DNA of 64,000 nt from Streptomyces angustmyceticus (lineage in GTDB: Bacteria > Actinomycetota > Actinomycetes > Streptomycetales > Streptomycetaceae), in assembly GCF_019933235.1 (NCBI RefSeq), contig NZ_CP082945.1, forward strand, positions 7,973,501 through 8,037,500, written 5' to 3'. Of the stretch, positions 57,657-64,000 are shown in pieces. The stretch's first letter is position 1, and each line of letters begins with the position of its first letter. The position numbers and the translations under genes were made by a program. Below the pieces are notes generated by a model. That model did no database searches. It worked only from the letters and a program-made list of their open reading frames with translations, and was not told where the DNA came from.

Positions 57657-59420
57657 CTATCGGGGGGCGGGCGCGTGCATCCACCAGGCGGCGGTGGAGC
57701 CCGGCAGCGTCCCCGCGGGGCAGTCGCCGCTCGCCAGCAGCGGCACTCCCGGTACGGGCGCGGCCACCGGCTCGGTACCGAAGTTCACGGCGCAGACCAG
57801 CCCGTCGCCGCGGACGAAGGAGAGCACCTGCGGCGGTGAATCCAGCCAGCGCAGCGTGCCTTCGCCGAGCTGCGGAAGGCTGCGGCGCAGCTGCAGCCCG
57901 TCGCGGTACAGGTGCCAGAACGACCGGGTGTCGGCCAGCGCCCGGTCCGTGGCGTGCTCGGCGAACCAGTCGGGCTGCGGCAGCCAGGGCCGCGCGGCGC
58001 CGGTACCGGAGGTGAAGCCGAACGGGGAGGCGTGCCCGGACCAGGGCAGCGGCACCCGGCAGCCGTCGCGGATGTGCTCCCGGCTGCCCGTACGGTGGTA
58101 GATCGGGTCGGTGAGGACCTCGTCCGGCAGGTCGACGACCTCCGGCAGGCCCAGCTCCTCGCCCTGGTAGACGTACGCGGCGCCGGGCAGCGCCAGCATC
58201 AGCAGGGCGCCGGCGCGGGCCCGCGCCGGGCCCAGCCCGCCCGCGGACTCCACCGGCCCGGCGCTTCCCGGGGCGGTCGCGTACCGGGTGACGGTCCGGA
58301 CCTGGTCGTGGTTGTTGAGCACCCAGGTGACGGTGGAGCCGGTGCCGGCGATGTCGGTCAGCGCCTCGGAGATGACCCGGCGGAAGGTGCCGGCGTCCCA
58401 GTGCGCGGTCAGCAGGTGGAAGAAGAACGCCTGGTGCAGCTCGTCGGGCCGCACGTACGCGGCCTGTTCGCCCGGCGTCCGTACGGAGACCTCGCCGACC
58501 AGCAGCCGGTCGTGGCCGTCGCGGGCGGTGTACTCCTCGCACACCGCGCGCCAGTCGCGCCACACCTGGTGGACCTCGGGCTGGTTCCAGGCCAGGGGGT
58601 TGACCGAGTCGCGGGTCCGCTCGTCGGCCGCGGGGTCGGGGGAGTCGGGCAGCTCGGGGTGCTTGAACAGCCCGGCGGCCACGTCGATGCGGAAGCCGTC
58701 GACACCGCGGTCCAGCCAGAAGCGCAGCACTTGGTCGAAGTCGGCGGCCACGGCGGGGTTGCGCCAGTTCAGGTCGGGCTGCTCGGGCGTGAACATGTGC
58801 AGGTACCACTGGCCCCCGGCGCCCGACTCCTCCTCGACCCGGGACCAGGCCGGGCCGCCGAACATGGCCCGCCAGTTGTTGGGCGGCAGCTCCCCAGCGG
58901 TCCCGCGGCCGTCCGCGAAGTGGAACAGCGACCGTGCCGCGCTCCCCGGACCGTCCTCCAACGCGGCGCGGAACCACGGGTGCTCGCTGGAGCAGTGGTT
59001 GGGGACGATGTCCAGGAGCACCTTGAGGCCCAGCCGGTGGGCGTCGGCCACCAGGCCGTCGAATTCGGCGAGGTCGCCGTAGACGGGGTCCACCTCGCGG
59101 TAGTCGGCGACGTCGTAGCCGTGGTCGTGCTGCGGCGAGGGGTAGAAGGGGCTGAGCCAGATGCCGTCCACGCCGAGCTTCTTGAGGTACGGCAGGCCCG
59201 TGCGGACGCCGGCCAGGTCGCCGATGCCGTCGCCGGTGCTGTCGAGGAAGCTGCGGACGTAGACCTGGTAGATCACCGCATCGCGCCACCAGCGCTGTGC
59301 CGTGTCCGGGGACGGGGCCTCGGCGGCGCCCTGCGGGAGTGCGGGGGAGGCCGGGCCGGGGAGGGGGAGAGAGGGCGCGGAGTCGGCCGGGGAGCCGTTC
59401 CCTGCCGTGGCTATGAGCAT
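57657..59420 (-). CDS. GH13 alpha-glucosidase
   Basis: 587 aa from ATG 59420; an in-frame ATG at 59453 would begin inside the ATGCATGC element, so the shorter form is preferred with caution. WWRDAVIYQVYVRSFLDSTGDGIGDLAG is the standard oligo-1,6-glucosidase opening. Catalytic residues are the Asp in DGFRIDVAAGL, the Glu in LLVGEVSV and the Asp in VLNNHDQVR. No signal peptide is evident, so it acts on sugars after uptake. It is the first gene of the leftward operon with binding protein and permeases. A TTGACA promoter and two ATGCATGC boxes lie upstream. Confidence 0.9.
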   Translation of the reverse strand: MLIATAGNGSPADSAPSLPLPGPASPALPQGAAEAPSPDTAQRWWRDAVIYQVYVRSFLDSTGDGIGDLAGVRTGLPYLKKLGVDGIWLSPFYPSPQHDHGYDVADYREVDPVYGDLAEFDGLVADAHRLGLKVLLDIVPNHCSSEHPWFRAALEDGPGSAARSLFHFADGRGTAGELPPNNWRAMFGGPAWSRVEEESGAGGQWYLHMFTPEQPDLNWRNPAVAADFDQVLRFWLDRGVDGFRIDVAAGLFKHPELPDSPDPAADERTRDSVNPLAWNQPEVHQVWRDWRAVCEEYTARDGHDRLLVGEVSVRTPGEQAAYVRPDELHQAFFFHLLTAHWDAGTFRRVISEALTDIAGTGSTVTWVLNNHDQVRTVTRYATAPGSAGPVESAGGLGPARARAGALLMLALPGAAYVYQGEELGLPEVVDLPDEVLTDPIYHRTGSREHIRDGCRVPLPWSGHASPFGFTSGTGAARPWLPQPDWFAEHATDRALADTRSFWHLYRDGLQLRRSLPQLGEGTLRWLDSPPQVLSFVRGDGLVCAVNFGTEPVAAPVPGVPLLASGDCPAGTLPGSTAAWWMHAPAPR

Positions 59421-59445
59421 CTGCCGTGATCCCGTTCTTGCAGGA

Positions 59446-59455
59446 GCATGCATGC
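59446..59455. promoter_or_regulatory. GCATGCATGC box, proximal
   Basis: A 10-bp palindrome just before the GH13 start. A related box, ATGCATGCAT, lies at 59477-59486, about three helical turns away. Both are likely operators for a sugar-responsive repressor (LacI/MalR class). Confidence 0.5.
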
Positions 59456-59476
59456 CGTGCGGCTGCGTTCGCTGTT

Positions 59477-59486
59477 ATGCATGCAT
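59477..59486. promoter_or_regulatory. ATGCATGCAT box, distal
   Basis: A 10-bp palindrome immediately downstream of the presumed minus-strand -10 element, i.e. around the transcription start of the GH13 operon, a classic repressor position. It is paired with the box at 59446-59455. Confidence 0.5.
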
Positions 59487-59515
59487 GTTAAGTAGGGATG
59501 TCTTTTGAGTGTCAA
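59487..59515 (-). promoter_or_regulatory. HrdB-type promoter of GH13-ABC operon
   Basis: On the minus strand TTGACA (59510-59515) is a perfect -35 hexamer. It is followed 15-17 bp later by TACTTA/CTTAAC (59487-59494) as a weak -10. The spacing and the following ATGCATGCAT box support a repressible promoter. Confidence 0.55.
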
Positions 59516-59622
59516 CGAAACTGTCGAAACTCGCTGCGAGATGCCCGGATTTAGGGGGAATGTGCCCGCAGTCTGTAATTAACAAGTAAGTAGAAGAGAG
59601 GGAGGGGAGGGAGCGTCGAGCG

Positions 59623-60894
59623 TCAGCCGCGGCCGACGATGGCCCGCAGTTCCCGCGACAGCCGTGCGACGGTGGCGTCCGTGCTCCGGTCGTGCACCAG
59701 CGCGTCGTGCACGACCGCCTGCACCGCCAGACTCACCTGGTCGTAGTGCGGGCTCTTCAGGCGCGGCTTGGCCGCCAGGACGCCCCGCTTGAGCGTCGGG
59801 AGGTAGGGGAAGCGGCGCACCAGCCCGGGATCCGTGTACAGACCGGCCCACACCGGAGGCAGCGCGCCCTCGGTGAGCACCCGGCGCTGGACCGGCTCGC
59901 TCGTCAGATACGAGATCAGCTCGGCGGCCGTCTTCTGGTGCCGTGACTGCGCGTTGACCGCGAGGTTGGACCCGCCCAGCGCGTTGGAGCCCGGCCCGTC
60001 GGGGCCCGGCAGCGGCACCGCGCCGAACTTCCCCGCCACCTTCGACGACGGGGCGCCTGCCAGCGCGTACGCATACGGCCAGTTCCGCAGGAACAGCAGC
60101 CGGCCGTCCTGGAACGCCTTGCGGGACTCCTCTTCCTTGTACGTCAGCGCCCGCCGCGGGATCCAGCCCTCGCGCACCCCGTCGAGCAGGAACGACAGTC
60201 CGCGACGGGCCGCGGGGGAGTCCACCGTCACGCGCGAGCCCTCGCCCGCGAGCACCGAACCGCCCGCCGACTGCACGGCCTCGCCGACATTGGCGGTCAG
60301 CCCCTCGTACGGCAGGAACTGGCCCGCGTAACCGTCCATCCCGTACTTCGGCGCGACAGTCTTCGCCAGGTGCGCCAACTCGCCCCAGGTGCGCGGCGGC
60401 CGCGCACCTTCCCGGGCGAGCACATCCTTGCGGTAGTACAGCAGCCCCGCGTTGGTCACATAAGGGACCGCGTAGAGCCGCCCCCGGAAGGTGGCGGTGT
60501 CCACCACGGGAGGCAGGAAGTGCTTCAGTGGGAACCGCGCGCCGTCCACGGGCCTGATCCAGCCCGCGGCCGCGAACTCCGACGTCCACGCCACGTCGAT
60601 GTTGAGCACGTCGAAGCGGTCACTGCGGGCGCGCAGCTCGGTGACCAGTTGCGCCCGCACCTCGTCGGCCGCGTCCGGCAGCTCCACCAGCGTGACCTTC
60701 TCGCGCGGATGCCGGTCGTTCCAGCCGGCGAGGACACCCCGCAGGTAGCCCGTGAGGTCGCCGCCCGTCACCAGGGTGACGGGACCCCGGCCGTCCGCGC
60801 CGCCGGCCGGCTCCCCGGCCTGCGCACCGGCATGGCCCGTGAACAGCAGCGAGCAGACCAGCAGAGCCCGTCCCGCGGCACGCTTCCACCGCAT
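59623..60894 (-). CDS. Second ABC sugar-binding protein (orphan)
   Basis: 423 aa with a Sec signal (MRWKRAAGRALLVCSLLFTGHAGAQA); no convincing lipobox follows, so it may be released rather than anchored. The fold pattern is that of LpqY/MalE-like binding proteins: GDLTGYLRGVLAGWNDRHPREKVTLVELPDAADEVRAQLV, DRFDVLNIDVAWTSEFAAAGW and later GWIPRRALTYKEEESRKAFQDGRLLFLRNWPYAYAL. That set resembles trehalose/maltose-type binding proteins. It has no permease of its own and lies upstream of the GH13 operon on the same strand, so it could be an alternative binding subunit. ATG 60894 follows GAGGAGGAG. Confidence 0.87.
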   Translation of the reverse strand: MRWKRAAGRALLVCSLLFTGHAGAQAGEPAGGADGRGPVTLVTGGDLTGYLRGVLAGWNDRHPREKVTLVELPDAADEVRAQLVTELRARSDRFDVLNIDVAWTSEFAAAGWIRPVDGARFPLKHFLPPVVDTATFRGRLYAVPYVTNAGLLYYRKDVLAREGARPPRTWGELAHLAKTVAPKYGMDGYAGQFLPYEGLTANVGEAVQSAGGSVLAGEGSRVTVDSPAARRGLSFLLDGVREGWIPRRALTYKEEESRKAFQDGRLLFLRNWPYAYALAGAPSSKVAGKFGAVPLPGPDGPGSNALGGSNLAVNAQSRHQKTAAELISYLTSEPVQRRVLTEGALPPVWAGLYTDPGLVRRFPYLPTLKRGVLAAKPRLKSPHYDQVSLAVQAVVHDALVHDRSTDATVARLSRELRAIVGRG

Positions 60895-60965
60895 GGGCTC
60901 CTCCTCGTACCAGGCGCCGAAAAGGACACAGGACCGACAGCCCGCCCCATGTATACCTGTTAGCC

Positions 60966-61034
60966 ATGCGGGATACTAGATGCCGCAGGAAGATACGACG
61001 GCGACCCGGCTCACAGCCGGAGGAGTTCAGATGA
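60966..61034 (+). CDS. Possible 22-codon leader ORF upstream of PadR
   Basis: ATG 60966 opens a 22-residue Arg-rich frame (MRDTRCRRKIRRRPGSQPEE...) that ends TGA at 61032-61034, overlapping the ATG of a four-codon frame at 61031. It has no good ribosome site of its own. It may be chance, or one half of a short coupled leader. Confidence 0.2.
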   Translation: MRDTRCRRKIRRRPGSQPEEFR

Positions 61035-61045
61035 CCGTCAACTAG
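61031..61045 (+). CDS. Four-codon mini-ORF (MTVN) with strong ribosome site
   Basis: GGAGGAG (61019-61025) lies 5 bp before ATG 61031, and the frame stops at TAG 61043-61045 after four codons. A near-ideal ribosome binding site on such a short frame, 23 bp upstream of the PadR start, is unusual. It may attenuate or couple translation of the regulator, or reflect a relic start. Confidence 0.3.
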   Translation: MTVN

Positions 61046-61067
61046 GGCGGGGAGGGAGAGGGAGAGC

Positions 61068-61574
61068 GTGCGGCTGCCACTCCTCGCACTGTTGGTCAGC
61101 GGCCCCGCGCACGGCTACGAACTCAAACAGGCCCTTGAGAACCTCCTGGGCGCGGCATACCCTCAGCCGAACGTCGGCCAGATCTACGTCACCCTGGGCA
61201 GGCTGGAGAAGGCGGGCCTGATCGCGGGGGAGGACGTCGAGCAGTCGGACCGCCCGAACAAACGCATCTACCGGATCACCGCGGCGGGACGCGAAACGGT
61301 GGACGCGTGGTTCGAGGAGTCCACCGCCGAACCACGGGTACGGGACGAATTCTTCATGAAGCTCGCCCTGGCCCCCCACACCGGGACCGCGGACCAGATC
61401 GCCCTGATCAACAAGCAGCGCCGCCACTACCTCAACACCATGCGCGACCTGTCCAGACTCGCGGCGGCCGAGGACCGGGACAACCGGGTCGCGCAGTTGC
61501 TGATCGAGGGCGCGATGCTGCACCTGCAGGCGGATCTCGACTGGCTGGAGCGCTGTCAGGAGGAGTTGGAATGA
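61068..61574 (+). CDS. PadR family transcriptional regulator
   Basis: 168 aa, GTG start after GAGGGAGAGGGAGA. The winged HTH is LPLLALLVSGPAHGYELKQALENLLGAAYPQPNVGQIYVTLGRLEKAGLIAGED, the standard PadR domain. The C-terminal helical part (ALINKQRRHYLNTMRDLSRL) is of the Vir_act_alpha_C type. PadR proteins usually repress an adjacent transporter and respond to its drug or phenolic substrate. The stop overlaps the ATPase start (ATGA), so the regulator and the ABC transporter form one operon. Confidence 0.9.
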   Translation: MRLPLLALLVSGPAHGYELKQALENLLGAAYPQPNVGQIYVTLGRLEKAGLIAGEDVEQSDRPNKRIYRITAAGRETVDAWFEESTAEPRVRDEFFMKLALAPHTGTADQIALINKQRRHYLNTMRDLSRLAAAEDRDNRVAQLLIEGAMLHLQADLDWLERCQEELE

Positions 61575-62332
61575 ACCGGGACGAGCCGTCCGGCCCGATA
61601 GTCCGGGCAGCCGGCCTGGTCAAGACCCACCGGCCGGAGGGCGCCGCGCCCGTCCCCGCGGTACGGGGCGTCGATCTGTGCATCGAGCGCGGCGAGTTCG
61701 TCGCCGTCACCGGGCCCTCTGGAGCCGGTAAATCCACCCTGCTGCACCTCCTCGGCGGCCTCGACCGGCCCGACAGCGGTGCGCTCTGGTTCGACGGCCG
61801 CCGCGTCGACGCCTACCGCGAGGCACGCTGGGCGGAGCTGCGCCGCGACCACATCGGCATCGTCTTCCAGTTCTTCAACCTGGTCTCCAACCTCAGCGTC
61901 GCCGACAACGTCGAACTCCCCGCCCTGCTGGCCGGCCGGTCCCCCCGGCAGGCCCGCACCGACCGGGCCGGACTCCTCGACGAACTCGGCCTGACCGGCA
62001 AGGAGAACTGCACCCCCGGCGAGCTGTCCGGAGGCGAACAGCAGCGCGTCGCGCTGGCCCGCGCCCTGGTCAACGCGCCCAGCCTGCTCCTCGCCGACGA
62101 ACCCGCCGGCAGCCTGGACAGCAAGGGCACCCGGGAGGTGCTGCGGCTGCTCGCCCGCTTCCACGGCCGCGGCCAGACGATCCTGCTGGTCACCCATGAC
62201 GCCCGGATGGCCAGCGCCGCGGACCGCGTGATCAGCTTCTACGACGGCCAGGTGGCCGACGACGCGCACCTCGGCGGCAGCCGGAACCGCCCCCCGGCCG
62301 GTGTGGCCGACGTCCTCAAGCTCCAGGGCTGA
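61571..62332 (+). CDS. ABC transporter ATP-binding protein (MacB/LolD-like)
   Basis: 253 aa from ATG 61571. Walker A GPSGAGKSTLL (48-58), Q-loop IVFQFFNLVSNLSVADNV, signature LSGGEQQRVALARAL, Walker B LLLADEPAGSLDS and the switch His in LLVTHDARM are all intact. The subfamily with PAVRGVDLCIERGEFVAVTG and HIGIVFQ matches ATPases paired with FtsX-like permeases. It works with the permease at 62336 and is controlled by PadR. The exported compound is unknown: drug or lipid/peptide release. Confidence 0.9.
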   Translation: MNRDEPSGPIVRAAGLVKTHRPEGAAPVPAVRGVDLCIERGEFVAVTGPSGAGKSTLLHLLGGLDRPDSGALWFDGRRVDAYREARWAELRRDHIGIVFQFFNLVSNLSVADNVELPALLAGRSPRQARTDRAGLLDELGLTGKENCTPGELSGGEQQRVALARALVNAPSLLLADEPAGSLDSKGTREVLRLLARFHGRGQTILLVTHDARMASAADRVISFYDGQVADDAHLGGSRNRPPAGVADVLKLQG

Positions 62333-62335
62333 CCC

Positions 62336-64000
62336 GTGCGAGCAGCGGCACGCTGGACCCAGGCGCACCTGCGAGCACACCGGCCCGCCGCCGTGCTCCT
62401 CGTGCTGGCCACCGCCGGAATCACCATCACCCTGCTGCTGGCCACCGCGTTCTTCGCGTACGCCACCGACCCCTGGCAGCGCGTCTTCACCCAGTCCTCC
62501 GGCGCCCACGTCTGGATCCACACCCGGGCCGGCACCGACGCCGGGTCGCTCGCCGGACTCGACGAGGTACGCGCCACCGCCGGCCCCTTCCGCACGGTCC
62601 GCGCCACCGCCGGCCTCCAGCCCGGCGGGGCCAGGGCGACCCTGGAACTGCGGGGGACGGCGCAGCGCCCCACCACCGCCGCTCCCCAGATCGTCGCGGG
62701 CCGCTGGCTCGACGCGGACACCGACGCGGGCGCCACCCCCGGCATCGTGCTGGACAGCTCGGTGGCCCGTGCCATGTGGGCCAAGCCCGGCGACTCCCTG
62801 GTACTCAGCGGCATCGCGGCCCATCTGCGCGTCGTCGGCGTCGCGGACACCGCCGAGGCCGGCTTCCGCGCGGGCGAGTCCCCGGGCGCGGCCTGGGTGC
62901 TCCCCGCGACCCTCGCCGCCTCCGACGCGGGCGGCGACCAGCGCGGCCGCACCATAGGACTCCAGCTCACCGACCCCGCCGACACCGACTACGTCGTCCA
63001 GCGGGCGGTCACCCGGCTCGGCGCCGACCAGATCACCGATGTCTCCACCTGGCGGCAGGCCAAGGCCGCGGCCGAGGGGGACAACCAGCTCCTCGGGCGG
63101 CTGCTCGGCCTCTTCGGGCTCGGCGCGCTGCTCGCCGCGGCCCTGGCGGTGGGCGGCGCCATCAGCACCCGGGTACGCGCCCACCTGCGGGACATCTCGA
63201 TCCTCAAGGCCATCGGGTTCACGCCCGGCCAGGTGGTCCGCATGTTCCTCACCCTCCACCTGGGCTTCGCGCTGGGCGGCGTCGGCCTCGGGGCGCTGCT
63301 CACCGAGGGGCTCGGCACGCTGGTCCCCGGCCGTATCGGCGACGCGATGGCCCTGTGGCGGCAGCTTCCCGAGCACGCCTGGCTGCCCTGGGCGATCTCC
63401 GGCGGGGTGGTGGCCTTCATCGGCTCGGCGACCTGTCTGGCCGCGTGGCGCGCGGGGCGGGTACCGCCGGTGCCCGTCGCCCGCGCCGTCACGGCCACCG
63501 GCGGCCGGGCGACGGGCCTCACCCGGCGGGCGCTCGGCCTCCGGATCCCGCCGGCCCTGGTCCTCGGCTGGCGCGGCGCCTTCCACCACCCGCTGCGCGC
63601 CTCGGCGGCCGTGGCGCGGCTGGCGGTTCCGCTGCTGCTCATCACCATCGCACTGGGCACCTGGACCACCCTGGACCGCTTCACCTCGCACCCCGAGACG
63701 GTCGGCCTGCCCGCGGCGCTCACCGCGCGCTCCGACACCCTCGGCGACCGGGAGCTGCACCAACTCCTCACCTCCGGGCCCGGGGTGACCGCCTACCCAG
63801 GCGCCGAAGTACAGGCCCTCGTACCGGGGCAGACCGGGACGATCACCCTGCGCGGGCTCGGCACGGAGAAACACCCCTACCCCTTCACCGTCGTGGAGGG
63901 GCGCGCCGCCCACGGCCCCGACGAAGCGATCGCCGGACAGGGCCTGCTGGACCTCCTGGACGCCCGCGTCGGCGACTGGGTCCGGATGACCGTCGCCGGC
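62336..64000 (+). CDS. FtsX-like ABC permease, 3' end cut by window
   Basis: At least 555 aa, open to the end of the window. Start at GTG 62336, right after the ATPase stop. A first membrane helix (AAVLLVLATAGITITLLLATAFFAYA) is followed by a MacB-type extracytoplasmic domain (about 60-240). The FtsX core then follows with three segments (LLGLFGLGALLAAALAVGGAI, LHLGFALGGVGLGALL, AWLPWAISGGVVAFIGSATCLAA). RVRAHLRDISILKAIGFTPGQVV is the conserved cytoplasmic loop of FtsX permeases. The second half after LGWRGAFHHPLRASAAVARLAVPLLL suggests a duplicated two-half layout. Confidence 0.88.
   Translation, partial: MRAAARWTQAHLRAHRPAAVLLVLATAGITITLLLATAFFAYATDPWQRVFTQSSGAHVWIHTRAGTDAGSLAGLDEVRATAGPFRTVRATAGLQPGGARATLELRGTAQRPTTAAPQIVAGRWLDADTDAGATPGIVLDSSVARAMWAKPGDSLVLSGIAAHLRVVGVADTAEAGFRAGESPGAAWVLPATLAASDAGGDQRGRTIGLQLTDPADTDYVVQRAVTRLGADQITDVSTWRQAKAAAEGDNQLLGRLLGLFGLGALLAAALAVGGAISTRVRAHLRDISILKAIGFTPGQVVRMFLTLHLGFALGGVGLGALLTEGLGTLVPGRIGDAMALWRQLPEHAWLPWAISGGVVAFIGSATCLAAWRAGRVPPVPVARAVTATGGRATGLTRRALGLRIPPALVLGWRGAFHHPLRASAAVARLAVPLLLITIALGTWTTLDRFTSHPETVGLPAALTARSDTLGDRELHQLLTSGPGVTAYPGAEVQALVPGQTGTITLRGLGTEKHPYPFTVVEGRAAHGPDEAIAGQGLLDLLDARVGDWVRMTVAG

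Overview
The window is high-GC DNA with the features of a Streptomyces chromosome: strong third-position GC, GTG/TTG starts, many ATGA and GTGA overlaps, numerous lipoproteins and secreted proteins, many TetR/MarR/PadR/PucR/DeoR regulators, and at least one gene with a rare TTA codon. It contains 57 protein genes, two of them cut by the window ends. No rRNA, tRNA, insertion sequence or CRISPR array was seen. The mixture suggests accessory or arm-type chromosome rather than a housekeeping core.

Layout. 1-4.8 kb: a five-gene, partly overlapping operon (unknown helical protein cut by the window edge, unknown 301-aa protein, VWA-OmpA-like lipoprotein, membrane protein, RipA-like small membrane protein). 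4.8-7.6 kb: HIT protein, GNAT, solo DUF3662, DUF4326, small secreted protein. 8.1-18 kb: an orphan small-molecule cluster (WrbA-like flavoprotein, two O-methyltransferases, thermostable-hemolysin/GNAT-like protein, AMP-dependent ligase, 2-oxoglutarate oxygenase, SnoaL-like protein, amidohydrolase), followed by a MarR regulator and a divergent lipoprotein hydrolase. AAAGCTTT-type inverted repeats occur at both ends of the cluster and nowhere else that was noticed. 18-21 kb: a membrane-anchored CAP protein divergent from a single-chain ECF sigma / zinc motif / TM / CAP fusion. 21-28 kb: M64 peptidase, amino-acid permease, second-type alanine racemase and PucR regulator. 28-33 kb: cytochrome bd oxidase, GH114 lipoprotein, secreted beta-rich protein. 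33.4-37.2 kb: TetR with a 38-bp perfect palindrome facing an alpha/beta hydrolase-SRPBCC pair; MBL/ferredoxin-like protein with a TTA codon; methyltransferase. 37.5-48.3 kb: short Rho paralogue, NCS1 permease with a Cys/His tail, TTC38-like protein, polyol transporter/dehydrogenase/DeoR group, TetR-hydrolase pair, AMIN-like protein. 48.5-53.8 kb: HelD/HelR ATPase, FAD monooxygenase, SGNH hydrolase, GNAT. 54-61 kb: a carbohydrate ABC operon with GH13 glucosidase and a second solute-binding protein. 61-64 kb: PadR with an ABC ATPase and FtsX-like permease running off the window.

How the parts work together. The clearest undescribed candidate is the 8.1-18 kb cluster: tight translational coupling from the thermostable-hemolysin-like gene through the 13914 O-methyltransferase, with adenylating, oxygenating, methylating and hydrolytic enzymes and its own MarR regulator. 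The second is the sigma-CAP fusion with its CAP paralogue, which looks like a self-contained cell-surface sensing unit. The ABC sugar operon has no ATPase of its own, so it probably relies on a shared one (MsiK is the Streptomyces precedent). All functional statements are from sequence reading; no database search was run.
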